Assembly (NCBI RefSeq): GCF_036182465.1
Contig: NZ_CP108081.1
Location: 6,634,001 to 6,698,000 of the forward strand
Length of the DNA stretch: 64,000 nucleotides
Direction: 5' to 3'
Source of the DNA: Streptomyces sp. NBC_00258
GTDB taxonomy: Bacteria > Actinomycetota > Actinomycetes > Streptomycetales > Streptomycetaceae
Shown here: positions 30,518-40,300 of the stretch, in pieces
Position numbering within the stretch: position 1 is the first letter of the stretch
How the letters are laid out: every line of letters starts with the position of its first letter
Position numbers and translations under genes: made by a program
Notes under the pieces: generated by a model
What the model was told of the DNA's origin: nothing
Databases searched by the model: none
What the model saw: the letters and a program-made list of their open reading frames with translations, nothing else

Positions 30518-32593
30518 CTACCAGTTGCCCTCTCCGGGCACCAGCCGCCCCGCCTTGCGGTACTCCCGCGCGGCACCCTCCCGCAGGTCGGCGGTGGTGA
30601 CGGGCGCACCGCGCCCCGCGGCCGCATAGGCGGCGGTGACGACCGCGCTGCGGATCGAGCCGCCCGCCATCTCGAAGTCGCGGGCGACCGCCGCCGGTTC
30701 GATGTCCTCGGTGCACGGGACATGGGCGAGGCTGTGCCGCCACAGGGCCCGGCGCTGCTCGGCGTCCGGGAACGGGAAGTCGACCACCAGGTCGAGCCGC
30801 CGGGTGAACGCCTCGTCGATGTTGGCCCGCAGGTTGGTGGTGAGCAGGGCGATGCCGTCGAAGGACTCCAGGCGCTGGAGCAGATACGCGCTCTCCATGT
30901 TGGCGTGCTTGTCGTGGGAGTCCTTGACCTCCGAGCGCTTGCCGAACACGGCGTCCGCCTCGTCGAAGAGGAGCACGGCGTCCGTGCGGTCGGCCTCGGT
31001 GAAGATCCGTTCGAGGTTCTTCTCGGTCTCGCCCACGTACTTGTCGACGATCGAGGAGAGCTGGACGACGTAGAGGTCCAGGCCGAGTTCGGCGGCGACG
31101 ACCTCGGCGGACAGTGTCTTGCCGGTGCCGGACTCGCCCGCGAAGAGCCCGAGGACACCGTGGCCCCGGCCGCCTCCGGCGCTGAGCCGCCAGTCGCCGA
31201 GGACCTGGTCGCGGTGGCGGGCGCGCAGGGCGAGTTCGTGCAGCTGGGCGAGGGGCCTGTCCGGCAGGACGAGGTCGTCCCAGCCGACGTCGGGCCGGAT
31301 CCGGCGGGCATGCCGTTCGAGCCCGGACGCGGACTGCTGCCGGGCGGCCAGCCGCAGATGGGCGGCGGTCACCGGGGTGCCGTCGAACCTGGCGAGGTCC
31401 AGGGCCGCGCGGGCGGCGCGCTCGATACGGTCGCCGCCGAGCCGGTACGGGGCGACGGTGGCGGCGAGGTCGAAACCCGGACCGTCCGTCCCGGTGCCGA
31501 GCGCGGCCGCCCAGGCGTCCACGGCGCCCGCGTGCGGCCGCGGCGCGTCGAGGACCAGCGGATCGCGGTCGCACCACTGGGGGTCGTACGGCCCGGCCCC
31601 GACGAGCACCACGGGTACGCCGGCCTCCGTCAGGGCCCGCAGCAGCGGGCCCGGCTTCTCCGGCAGCGGTGACACGACGAGCGCCCGGTCGCGCAGCCGG
31701 GCCTCGCGGAGCACCCGGGGGAGAACGTCGGAGAGGAGTTCGGGGAGCGGCTCCCCGGCTGCCGTGGGCGTGAAGTGCAGGGCACCGACACCCGCCGCGC
31801 GCAGGGCGGCCGCGGCGCACACGAGCCCGTCGCCCTCGCGGTGTTCGCGGAGATAGACGGTGCGGGGGCCGACGGCCAGCCGGGCGGCCAGCCGGGCGGT
31901 GAACTCGTCGTGCGAGGCCGAGGGCAGGGGCAGAGGTACGGACGAGGGTGAGCCGAGCGGGTGGACGCTGCCGGCGAGTGCCGCGTCCGGGGTGTCGTCG
32001 CCGAGCAGATGGGCGACGAGCCGGTCCGGTACGCGCAACGAACGGCTGAGGAAGGGGCGTTCGGGTTCCTCGACGGTCAGCAGCCCGAGCGCGGACAGCG
32101 GCGCCGAGGGGTGGAACCGGGCCCGCGCCTCGGCGAGGTGCGCGGGCAGCCCGCACAGGTCGAGCGCCAGACCGGCGGTGGCCCGGCGCCTGCTGACGTC
32201 GTCGTTGAGGTACCCGTACAGCGGCTCGAAGGAGCGGTCCAGGTCGGGCGCGAGGGCGATGAGCAGGATCCTGGTGTCCAGCTCGGTCAGCCCGAGACGC
32301 ACCGCGAGCCGCTCCAGCCGGGTGGCCGGGGTGGCGGACTCCGTGCCTTCGGAGACGGACGTGTCCTCGGAGCCGGGCGCGTTCTCGAACACACCGGCGT
32401 ACGACACCGCCGTGGGCCCCAGCAGATGCCGTACGGCCTCGTCGGAGAGGTAGAGCCCGCGCAGCGGATCGTCCGCCGTGGGGTCGACGGCGCTGCGGCT
32501 CGCGACCAACTCGGCGACCCGGTCGCGCAGTCGGGCGAGGCGGACGAGAAGCGCGCCGGACGTGGGGGAGGCGGTGGGGGCGTACGTCTTCAC
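30518..32593 (-). CDS. eCIS AAA+ ATPase (691 aa)
   Basis: AAA+ protein conserved in eCIS loci (Cis15 equivalent), thought to act in assembly or disassembly of the particle. The GTG at 32593 overlaps the DUF4255 stop (GTGA). The N-terminal 400 residues are an eCIS-specific region with a degenerate first ATPase-like fold (LYLSDEAVRHLLGP; ELDTRILLIALAPDL). The active AAA module is at about 440-640: Walker A GLFAGESGTGKTLSAEVV, Walker B AVLLFDEADAVFGKR, sensor 1 IALLTTNLRANID and arginine finger DEAFTRRLD. It contains the VLGDWRLSAG linker typical of CDC48-like eCIS ATPases. Both nucleotide motifs are intact. Confidence 0.92.
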   Translation of the reverse strand: MKTYAPTASPTSGALLVRLARLRDRVAELVASRSAVDPTADDPLRGLYLSDEAVRHLLGPTAVSYAGVFENAPGSEDTSVSEGTESATPATRLERLAVRLGLTELDTRILLIALAPDLDRSFEPLYGYLNDDVSRRRATAGLALDLCGLPAHLAEARARFHPSAPLSALGLLTVEEPERPFLSRSLRVPDRLVAHLLGDDTPDAALAGSVHPLGSPSSVPLPLPSASHDEFTARLAARLAVGPRTVYLREHREGDGLVCAAAALRAAGVGALHFTPTAAGEPLPELLSDVLPRVLREARLRDRALVVSPLPEKPGPLLRALTEAGVPVVLVGAGPYDPQWCDRDPLVLDAPRPHAGAVDAWAAALGTGTDGPGFDLAATVAPYRLGGDRIERAARAALDLARFDGTPVTAAHLRLAARQQSASGLERHARRIRPDVGWDDLVLPDRPLAQLHELALRARHRDQVLGDWRLSAGGGRGHGVLGLFAGESGTGKTLSAEVVAAELGLDLYVVQLSSIVDKYVGETEKNLERIFTEADRTDAVLLFDEADAVFGKRSEVKDSHDKHANMESAYLLQRLESFDGIALLTTNLRANIDEAFTRRLDLVVDFPFPDAEQRRALWRHSLAHVPCTEDIEPAAVARDFEMAGGSIRSAVVTAAYAAAGRGAPVTTADLREGAAREYRKAGRLVPGEGNW

Positions 32594-33243
32594 TGCTGCG
32601 GTTCTCCGGTGTCCGACGCGGTGGCCGGCTGCCGTGGCCGGTGGGTGCGCTCCTGCGAGCCGTCCAGCGTGCCGTCCATGCCGCGCACGCGGACCACGCC
32701 CTCCGTGACCGGGGGACCGACGTCGTACTCGGGGAAGGCCGGGAAGGGCACGGTGACCACGAGGTCGAGGGACGGCTTGAGTTCGCCGCCGAGGGCCGAC
32801 CAGATCTCGGCCAGGGACCGGGACTCGGTGTGCAGCCCCGCCACCGTGAGCGGGACGGACAGGCCCAGTGCGCGGAGCGCGTCCGGGAGTTCGTCGGCGG
32901 ACAGGAGTTCGTGCGGCAGCATCGTGGCCAGTACCGCGGAGAGCAGCCGGTGTTCGTCCTGGGGCTGTTTGGTCCAGGCGGTGACCAGGTACGACAGCCG
33001 GAACCAGCGGGGCGGCTGGCGGCGGCGGATGATCACGTCGCGTTCGTCACGGACGGAGACCTGGCCGCGCTGGCGCCGGGAGACGTCCTCCCGGATGTCG
33101 TACAAGTAGGCGTTGACGGCGGGCGCGTTGCGCCGGGCCGCCCAGTCGCGGGTCGGGGCCTCGAAGGCGATCTCGATGCCGGAACCGGCGAGCGCGCCGC
33201 CCCCGAGCAGCCGCTTGAGGACCTCGTCCACCTCGTGGATCAC
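32590..33243 (-). CDS. DUF4255 eCIS tube-terminator-like protein (217 aa)
   Basis: Cis16/Afp16-like DUF4255 protein, thought to cap the tube and sheath end of the particle. The GTG at 33243 has AGGAG 8 nt upstream. Signatures are IHEVDEVLKRLLGGGALAGS, NAPAVNAYLYDIREDVSRRQ, the basic RDERDVIIRRRQPPRWFRLS, and YLVTAWTKQPQDEHRLLSAV. The C-terminus (MDGTLDGSQERTHRPRQPA) is disordered. It is translationally coupled to the AAA+ ATPase, so the two are made together, separately from the main structural operon. Confidence 0.92.
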   Translation of the reverse strand: MIHEVDEVLKRLLGGGALAGSGIEIAFEAPTRDWAARRNAPAVNAYLYDIREDVSRRQRGQVSVRDERDVIIRRRQPPRWFRLSYLVTAWTKQPQDEHRLLSAVLATMLPHELLSADELPDALRALGLSVPLTVAGLHTESRSLAEIWSALGGELKPSLDLVVTVPFPAFPEYDVGPPVTEGVVRVRGMDGTLDGSQERTHRPRQPATASDTGEPQQ

Positions 33244-33451
33244 CGTCGTGCTCCTGCCCTGCTGTGCCTGTGCCGTGTCGCAGCCGGACTCCGGCGGGCC
33301 GACCGGGCCCGTGCCGACACCGGTACCGCTGTCGTGACCGATCGTGCCCTACCGATCGTCCCCCGCGGAGCCCCCGGCTCCGCAGGCACGCCGGGGACGG
33401 TCACCGGGCAGACCGGATTGCCCAACTGTCCATATTCGATTGCCCGTTCGG

Positions 33452-34120
33452 TCAGATGTAGCCTTCCCGAAGGGCATGGGCCACGGCGTGCGCCCGGTTG
33501 CGCAGATGCAGCCGGGTGGTGAGCCCATGCATCACGTTCTTGACGGTCCGTTCGGAGTAGGACAGCTTGCTGGCGATCTCTCCGGTGTCGAGCCCCTCGG
33601 CGACCAGCCTCAGTACGTCCACCTCACGCGGTGCGAGCCCCGAGGAGGGGGCGCCGGGATGGCTGCTCGCGGTGCGGTGCAGCGACCCCACCTGGCTGAT
33701 CAGCCGGCCGAGCAGATCGGCCGGCAGGTCGCCGTCGCCGCGGGAGGCCGCGACGACTGCCTGCACCAGCCGGTGCGCGGTGGCCTCGTGGCGCCACACG
33801 ATCGCCCCGACGCCGCACTCGATGACGTCGAGGAGTTCGGTCTCGCGGATCGCACTCACCACGAGGACGGCACGGGCACCCTCGCTGCGCACGAGTCTGC
33901 GCAGCCGGGAGAGCGTGGCCTCGTCCAGTGTGTCGTTGACCAGCAGGGCGACGGTGTCCGGCCCGGTCTCGTTCTCCTCGCGGAGGTCGATCACCGGGTG
34001 CTGCCGCAGCTGGCCGAGCGTTCCCTCCCGGGAGATCGGGTCCCACGCGTGCACCGACACCGGTATGCGGGACTCGGATCCGTCCGTGCCGGGAGCCGTG
34101 GTCCCGAATGAGCTGCGCAA
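33452..34120 (-). CDS. LuxR-family (NarL-type) transcriptional regulator (222 aa)
   Basis: DNA-binding regulator next to the eCIS accessory genes. I use the TTG at 34120, which has AGGGGAT 4 nt upstream. Residues 20-130 resemble a response-regulator receiver (HPVIDLREENETGPDTVALL; AVLVVSAIRETELLDVIECG; GAIVWRHEATAHRLVQAVVA), but the usual phospho-acceptor Asp pocket is not evident, so it may be an atypical orphan. Residues about 155-220 are the GerE/LuxR helix-turn-helix: GLAPREVDVLRLVAEGLDTG, EIASKLSYSERTVKNVMHGL. No histidine kinase is adjacent. It is divergent from the LAL regulator at 34349 and upstream of DUF4255, so it probably regulates eCIS genes. Confidence 0.88.
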   Translation of the reverse strand: MRSSFGTTAPGTDGSESRIPVSVHAWDPISREGTLGQLRQHPVIDLREENETGPDTVALLVNDTLDEATLSRLRRLVRSEGARAVLVVSAIRETELLDVIECGVGAIVWRHEATAHRLVQAVVAASRGDGDLPADLLGRLISQVGSLHRTASSHPGAPSSGLAPREVDVLRLVAEGLDTGEIASKLSYSERTVKNVMHGLTTRLHLRNRAHAVAHALREGYI

Positions 34121-34348
34121 CCGTATCCCCTATGTCCACGGGCCCGTCACCTCTGTGGGGTCTGTGACAGGCGTGCGCACACAACACTTCTGTGACCCGT
34201 GTGGCCGGCGCAATCGTGGAGCACCACGAGACACACCACGAGATCGGCGGCACCGCGTTCGCGGCTCGTGGGTCATGTCAGGCAACGGAGGGCGCGTTCC
34301 ACCCCGTCCCACACAGCGGAACGCACCACGGCCACGAGGGAGGCAGGG

Positions 34349-37336
34349 ATGTCCGTAGCGTTGCGTGAGCGCCGGGAGGAACTGGAGCTGGTGGCCGCCG
34401 AGGCCGAGCGGGCCCGGGCCGGGTCCGGCCGTCTCGTCCTGCTGCGCGGTGCCACCGGCACCGGCCGTACCGCACTCCTGGAGGCCGCGGCCGAGCAGGC
34501 GGAGGCGGCCGGCATGCGCGTCCTGCGGGCCCGCTGCTCGCCGGACCAGACCTCCGTACCGTTCGGCGCCGTCTTCCAACTCCTCGCACACGGCCCCGGG
34601 TTCGACTCGGCCGCCGGGGAGGAGCTGGATCCGCCCGGCACCCCGCCCCACCGGGGCAGGTCCGCGCGGCTGTGGCGTCTGCTGCGCTCGTACGCGGACG
34701 ACGCGCCGCTCCTCGTGGCCGTGGACGACGTGCACCTCGCCGACGAGTCCTCGCGCCGCTGGCTGGTCGAGGCGGTGCGGCGGATCGACCGATTACCCGT
34801 CCTGCTGGTGGTGACCGAACGCAGCCAGTACGACATCGATCCGCCTGCCGACGGTCTGGCGCACACGCTCTCCCCCGCCCTCGTCCGCACCCGCACCGTG
34901 GCCCCGCTGAGCGCCGGCTCCGCGGCGGAGCTGGTCCGTTCGGCCCTCGGCCGTCCCGTCCCGGCCGAGTGGGTGGACGACTGCGTACGGGCGGGCGCGG
35001 GCAGTCCGCTGCTGCTCCGTGCCCTGCTGGACGACCTCGGGGGCAGTGCCCCCGAGGTTGCCCCGGCGGCCCTTCCGGACAGCTGCGCGGCGCTCTACCC
35101 CGGCTCCTACGCGGCCGCCGTGTCCTGGTGGCTGGACAGCGCCGGGCCCACGACCACCGAGGTCGCCCGCGCGCTCGCCGCCCTGGAAGTCGCCGACGAC
35201 GAGGACGACGAGGCCGACAAGAAGGGTGAGGACGGGGACGGGGACGGCGAGGGCGGCCGGGGCGGTCACGCGGACGCCGACGCCGGGCTGCTCGCCAGGA
35301 CGGCGGGCGCCGACCCCGCCCGCGTACCGGGCTGGCTCACCGCGATGACCGGCCTGGGGCTGCTGCGCCCCGGCCCCGGCGGACGGCCCCGCTACGCTCA
35401 TCCGCTGCTGCGGGACGCGGTGCTGAGCAGCTGGCCGGGCGCCCTGCGGCAGGCGGCGCACCAACGGGCGGCCGAGGCGATGCTGCGCCGCGGCGACCGC
35501 GCCGAGGCGGTGGCCGGGCAGTTGCTGCGGTCCGCCCCGGTCGGCGAGGCGTGGGCGACGGGTGTCCTGCTGGACGCCGCGGACATGGCCGTCCGGGACG
35601 ACCGCAGCGACGACGCCCTGGCGTTCCTGCGTCGCGTCCTCGACGAGCCGATGCCCGCCGCCCGCCGGAGCGTGGTCCTCACCGAGCTGGGCTCGCTGGA
35701 GTACGCCACCGTACGGTCGACGGCCGGGATACCGCGGCTCGCCGAGGCGGTGCGGCTGCCGGGACTGCCACGCGACCGGGTGCGCGCGGCGGTGGCGCTG
35801 GGCACGGCGCTGGCCCGGCGGGGTGAGGCGCGCACCGCGATCGACGTGCTGCGCGGCCTGGAGAGCGAGCATCTGACGGGCCATCCGGACCTGGTCCGCA
35901 CGGTGCAGACCGCCTCGGCGCTGCTGTCCGACCACGACCCGGGGATACGGCAGGAGGTGTACCGCTGGCTGCGTGAGACCGCCGAGCGCTCGCCGCGGCT
36001 GGTCGGCACGGCAGGGCAGGCGCTGCTGGTGCGGTACGAGTCGACCGCCGGTCTGACCTCGGCGGCATCGGCGATGCGCCGGATCCGCGCCCTGCTGGCG
36101 CAGCCGGCCGACCCGCTCGCGGAAGGGTTCCTCCTGGGCACCGCCGCCGCGGTCGCCCAGTGGGCCGACCAGCTCGACGAGGCCGAACGGCTCGTACGGC
36201 GCGGCCTGACCGGGCAGCGCCCGTCCCTGCTGCACCCGATGCACCTGGCGCTGCAGAACGTACGGGTCGACATCGCCGCCGCTCGCGGCGCCTACGCCGA
36301 ACTGCTCGCCGAACCAGGGGCGTTGAGCCCCGCCCCGGGCCGGCCGGATCCGGCCAACGCGCAGGCCCACGCGCTGATCGCGCTCGTCGAGACGGGCCGA
36401 ACGGAGGAGGCCACCCGTCTCGCGGACGGCTTCGACCTCCAGAACCCGCACAACTCCTGGGAGTTGAACCGCTTCCTGTACGCGCGCGGTGTCCTGCGCG
36501 CGGCCACCGGCGATCCGGCGGGCGCGCTCGGGGACTTCCTGGAGTGCGGGCGCCACCAGTCGGCACGGGACGTGGTGAGCCCGGTCGTCACCCCCTGGCG
36601 GACCGCGTCGGCGGAGTGCCATCTGGCGCTCGGCCGGCCTCGCCAGGCCCTGGCCCTGGCCGAGGAGGAACTCCGCCTCGCCACGGTGTGGAACACGCCC
36701 CGTGTCCTGGGCCGGGCCCTGCGCGTCCTCGGCACGGCGACCGGCGGCCGCCGCGGCCTCGAACTGACGGACCGGGCGGTACGGGTCCTGCGGCAGGAAG
36801 CCGACGGGGCGTCGGCCGGAACGCCCGATGCGACGCTTGATGCGGCCCCCGAGGAGGCATACGACGACGGCGGCGGGATCGTGGCCCCGGGCGGAGAGCC
36901 GGTCGACACGGAGTTGATCCCGGCGCTGATCGCGCAGGGGCGCCGGCTCACCGCCGTCGGGGAGCGGGCGCGGGCCCGCGAGTCACTCCGGGAGGCGGCC
37001 GAACGCGCCGAACGGCTGGGCGCGGTCCGGATGAGGGCGACGGCGGAAGCGGCCCTGCGCGAGGGCGGCGCCCGCCGCGCGGCGACGGCACGGACGGGGT
37101 CCGGTTCGCTCACCGCCAGCGAACGCCGGATCGCGGAACTCGCCGCGCAGAGCCGTACGAACATGGAGATAGCGGAGCTGCTGCACCTGGCCCGACGTAC
37201 CGTCGAGACCCATCTGACCAGTGCCTACCGCAAGTTGGGCATCCGCCGCAGAGCGGAACTCGGCGCCGCGCTCACGGACGCCGGGCCCCGTTCCGGCCCG
37301 CCCGGCCCCGGCACCGGTCCTGATCGGGACCGGTAG
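34349..37336 (+). CDS. LAL-type LuxR regulator with a TTA codon (995 aa)
   Basis: Large ATP-binding regulator of the LuxR family (LAL/MalT-like). The start follows GAGGGAGGCAGGG. Residues 1-150 are the NTPase: Walker A reads GATGTGRTALLE, with Arg in place of the usual Lys, and Walker B is PLLVAVDDVHLAD. Residues 380-880 are a helical TPR-like sensor. The C-terminal 65 residues are the LuxR helix-turn-helix (SLTASERRIAELAAQSRTNM, EIAELLHLARRTVETHLTSA). Codon 149 is TTA (34793-34795), the rare leucine codon read by bldA tRNA in Streptomyces, so translation should depend on development. An acidic insert (DDEDDEADKKGEDGDGDGEG) interrupts the sensor near residue 290. Confidence 0.9.
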   Translation: MSVALRERREELELVAAEAERARAGSGRLVLLRGATGTGRTALLEAAAEQAEAAGMRVLRARCSPDQTSVPFGAVFQLLAHGPGFDSAAGEELDPPGTPPHRGRSARLWRLLRSYADDAPLLVAVDDVHLADESSRRWLVEAVRRIDRLPVLLVVTERSQYDIDPPADGLAHTLSPALVRTRTVAPLSAGSAAELVRSALGRPVPAEWVDDCVRAGAGSPLLLRALLDDLGGSAPEVAPAALPDSCAALYPGSYAAAVSWWLDSAGPTTTEVARALAALEVADDEDDEADKKGEDGDGDGEGGRGGHADADAGLLARTAGADPARVPGWLTAMTGLGLLRPGPGGRPRYAHPLLRDAVLSSWPGALRQAAHQRAAEAMLRRGDRAEAVAGQLLRSAPVGEAWATGVLLDAADMAVRDDRSDDALAFLRRVLDEPMPAARRSVVLTELGSLEYATVRSTAGIPRLAEAVRLPGLPRDRVRAAVALGTALARRGEARTAIDVLRGLESEHLTGHPDLVRTVQTASALLSDHDPGIRQEVYRWLRETAERSPRLVGTAGQALLVRYESTAGLTSAASAMRRIRALLAQPADPLAEGFLLGTAAAVAQWADQLDEAERLVRRGLTGQRPSLLHPMHLALQNVRVDIAAARGAYAELLAEPGALSPAPGRPDPANAQAHALIALVETGRTEEATRLADGFDLQNPHNSWELNRFLYARGVLRAATGDPAGALGDFLECGRHQSARDVVSPVVTPWRTASAECHLALGRPRQALALAEEELRLATVWNTPRVLGRALRVLGTATGGRRGLELTDRAVRVLRQEADGASAGTPDATLDAAPEEAYDDGGGIVAPGGEPVDTELIPALIAQGRRLTAVGERARARESLREAAERAERLGAVRMRATAEAALREGGARRAATARTGSGSLTASERRIAELAAQSRTNMEIAELLHLARRTVETHLTSAYRKLGIRRRAELGAALTDAGPRSGPPGPGTGPDRDR

Positions 37337-37375
37337 CGGGACCGTCGGGGCCCTCGGACGTAGGCGGTGCGAGCC

Positions 37376-40300
37376 CTACTTGGTCGTGCGGTAGGCGCCG
37401 TAGACCGTCTGCTTCAGGGTGTTGCCGTCGGCGTCGGTGAGCGTGGCTCGCAGCGAGACCGTGCCTGGCCTGGCCGGGCTGCGCAGCTTGAGGTGCTTGC
37501 CGTCCACGGCGTTGGTCTTCTTCCAGGTCCTGCCGTCGTCGTAGGAGACGGCGAAGGCGAGCTTGCGCAGCGAGGCGACCTCGGTGGCCGCGCCCTGGAG
37601 GGTGAAGGGCGCGGTGAGGGTCGTCCTCGCCTTGGCCGTACTGGCCAACGACAGCTTCGGAGCGAAGCGGACGACCGTCAGCGGAAGCTGCTCGGGCGTG
37701 TCACCGGCGACGTGCGCCGAGGTGAAGGTCCAGGTCGCGGCGACCCGGGTGCTGACGGCGGACTGCGCCGGGGAGCGGGAGACGTCCACGTCGAGCTTGT
37801 AGCTGCGCCGGCCGGCGGGGACCGTGTGGGACTCGCCGTCCAGGGGCTCGTCCACCGTGAAGATCTCCTCGCCGTCGGCGTGGAGCGAGCTCCTGGCCTT
37901 CGTGTAGGCGGAGTTGCCCACGTTGCCGCCGCCGTCGGAGAACAGCGGCAGATACGCCGAGAAGGTGTCGCCGGAGCGGAGCGCGCCCGGCTGGTCGGCG
38001 CCGTGCGTGAGCGGACCCGAGGGGAGGGACGGGCCGAAGACGCCGACGTTGAAGCGCTGGGTGTGGTCCCTGCCCGCCGCGTACGCCCTGGGCGCGCCGA
38101 CCTGGGTGCTCTCCCACGTCGGGTCGCCCTCCTCGTCGGGGGCGCCGTACTGGCTGACCTGGTAGAACCACTTGATCCCGTTGGGCAGTACGTAGTCGGT
38201 GCCGGTCAGCGGCAGACGGCCCGGCGTCTGGAAGAGGTTGAAGTAGCCGCCGGGCATCAGCGGCGCGGCCCAGACGGTCGCCGTCCTGCCCTTGACCGGC
38301 GCCCCGACGACGACCTTGACCTCGGTGAGCTGCGAGCGCCTGACGTTCTTGGTGAAGCCGGACAGGTCGCCCGCACGGTTCCAGGCCAGCCGGTAGTTGA
38401 CGGCCTTGTGGGTCCAGATGCCGTGGTACATCGCGGACGCCTCGGCGGCCGGCACCGGGGCGCCGAGCTGTCCGACACGCATACTGCCGAAGGAGGGGGC
38501 GTCGTACAGAGACGTGTACGGCTTGTCGTTGACGTCGACGTGGAAGAAGAACATCGCGCCCGCGGGCCTGGCCGCGCCGTCCGGCACGGTGACCTTGACG
38601 GGTTTCGTCTTCCGGGCGTCCATGACCAGGGTCGTGTCCTCGGTCAGCGCGAACTTCGGGTGCAGCAGCACGGACCGTCCGGCACTGCCGGTGAAGAACC
38701 TTCCTTCCAGGGCGTAACGGCCCTTCGGCAGACGGATGGTGACCTCGCCGTCCTTCTTGTCGGCGACCTCCGTCCAGATGTCGTTGTCCAGGCCGTAGAT
38801 ACCCGTCTCGGCGTCGTCGGGGACCTTGCCCTCGAGGTCGAGGTGCTTGATCGTCAGGTCGTACGACTCGACCTCGCGGACGACGCCGAGGGAGGTGCGC
38901 GCGGTGGTGGTGCCGTCGGCGGTGGTGGCGGTCACCGAGCCGCCGAAGCTGCCGTCGGCCGTTCCCGCGCGGGTGTCGGCGGTCACGGTGGCGGTCGCCT
39001 CCCCACCCGCCGGGACGGTGAGTTGCCGCGGCGAGACGGTGAACAGGCCCTCGGCCGCGGGCTTTCCGTCGTCGCCGTAGGCCTCGGTGGCCAGGTCGAG
39101 GGTGACCGGCCCGGTACCCGCGTTGCGGTACGTGACGTCCTTGGTGACCGGCTGGTCGTCGGTGTGGGGGAACTCCTGTGTCCCGAAGCCCAGCGAGGCC
39201 GGGCTGCTGGTGAGCTGCTGGGCGATCGCCCCGGCGACGTCCACCCGGCCGGTGCCCTGCGTGTACGCGGAGGTGGCGGCGGCCGGCTTCGCGGAGGCGG
39301 TGAGGGCGGCCTTGATCCGCGAGCCGGTCCAGTCCGGGTGCTGCTGGGCCAGGATCGCGGCGGCGCCCGCCACATGCGGGGTCGCCATCGACGTACCGCT
39401 CATGGAGACGTAGCCGTCGGCGGCGGGGTCGCCCATGAAGCCCTCGGCGGCCTTGGCGGCGACGATGTCCACGCCCGGCGCGGTGAGATCGGGCTTGAGG
39501 GAGCCGTCGGCCGTGGGACCGCGGCTGGAGAACTCGGCGATGGCGTCCTGCCGGTCGACCGCGCCGACGGTGAGCGCGGCGGCGGCGCTGCCGGGCGTGC
39601 CGACGGTGCCTTCCTTGGGACCATCGTTGCCGGCGGCTATCACGAACAGGGCGCCGGAACCGGCCGACAGGTCGTTGACGGCCTGTTCCACGGGGTCGAT
39701 ACCGGGCCTGTCCTCGCCGCCCAGGCTCATGTTGACGACCTCGGCGCCCTGCGCGACGGCCCACTGCATACCGGCGATGACACCGGAGTCGTCGCCCGAG
39801 CCCTCGTCGTCGAGCACCTTGCCGACAAGGAGCCGGGCGCCGGGCGCGACCCCCGCGTACTTGGTGCCCGCGGGAGACGCGGCCCCGGAGCCCACGATCG
39901 TCGAGGCCACGTGCGTGCCGTGGCCCGCGCGGTCGACGGTGTCCGCGGCGGCGGAGAAGTTCTTCTCCGCGTCGATACGGTCCTTCAGGTCCGGATGCGT
40001 CGCGTCGATGCCGGTGTCGAGGACGGCGACCTTGACGCCCTTGCCGTCGTACCCCGCCGAGTGGGCCGCGGGCGCGCCGATCTGCGGCACGCTCCTGTCC
40101 AGGCTCGCCTTCACCTTCCCGTCCAGCCAGATCTTCCTGACCTTCGCGGAGCCGGTGCCACTGGTGAGCGTCTCCCACAGCGCGGAGCCCTCGGACTTAC
40201 GGGCGCGTACGGCGTCGCCGTTGATGCTCGGCAGGTCCCGGCGGACGGTCGCGCCCGAACTCCGGAACGTACCGGCCGACAGGGACGTGCCCTTGTCGTA

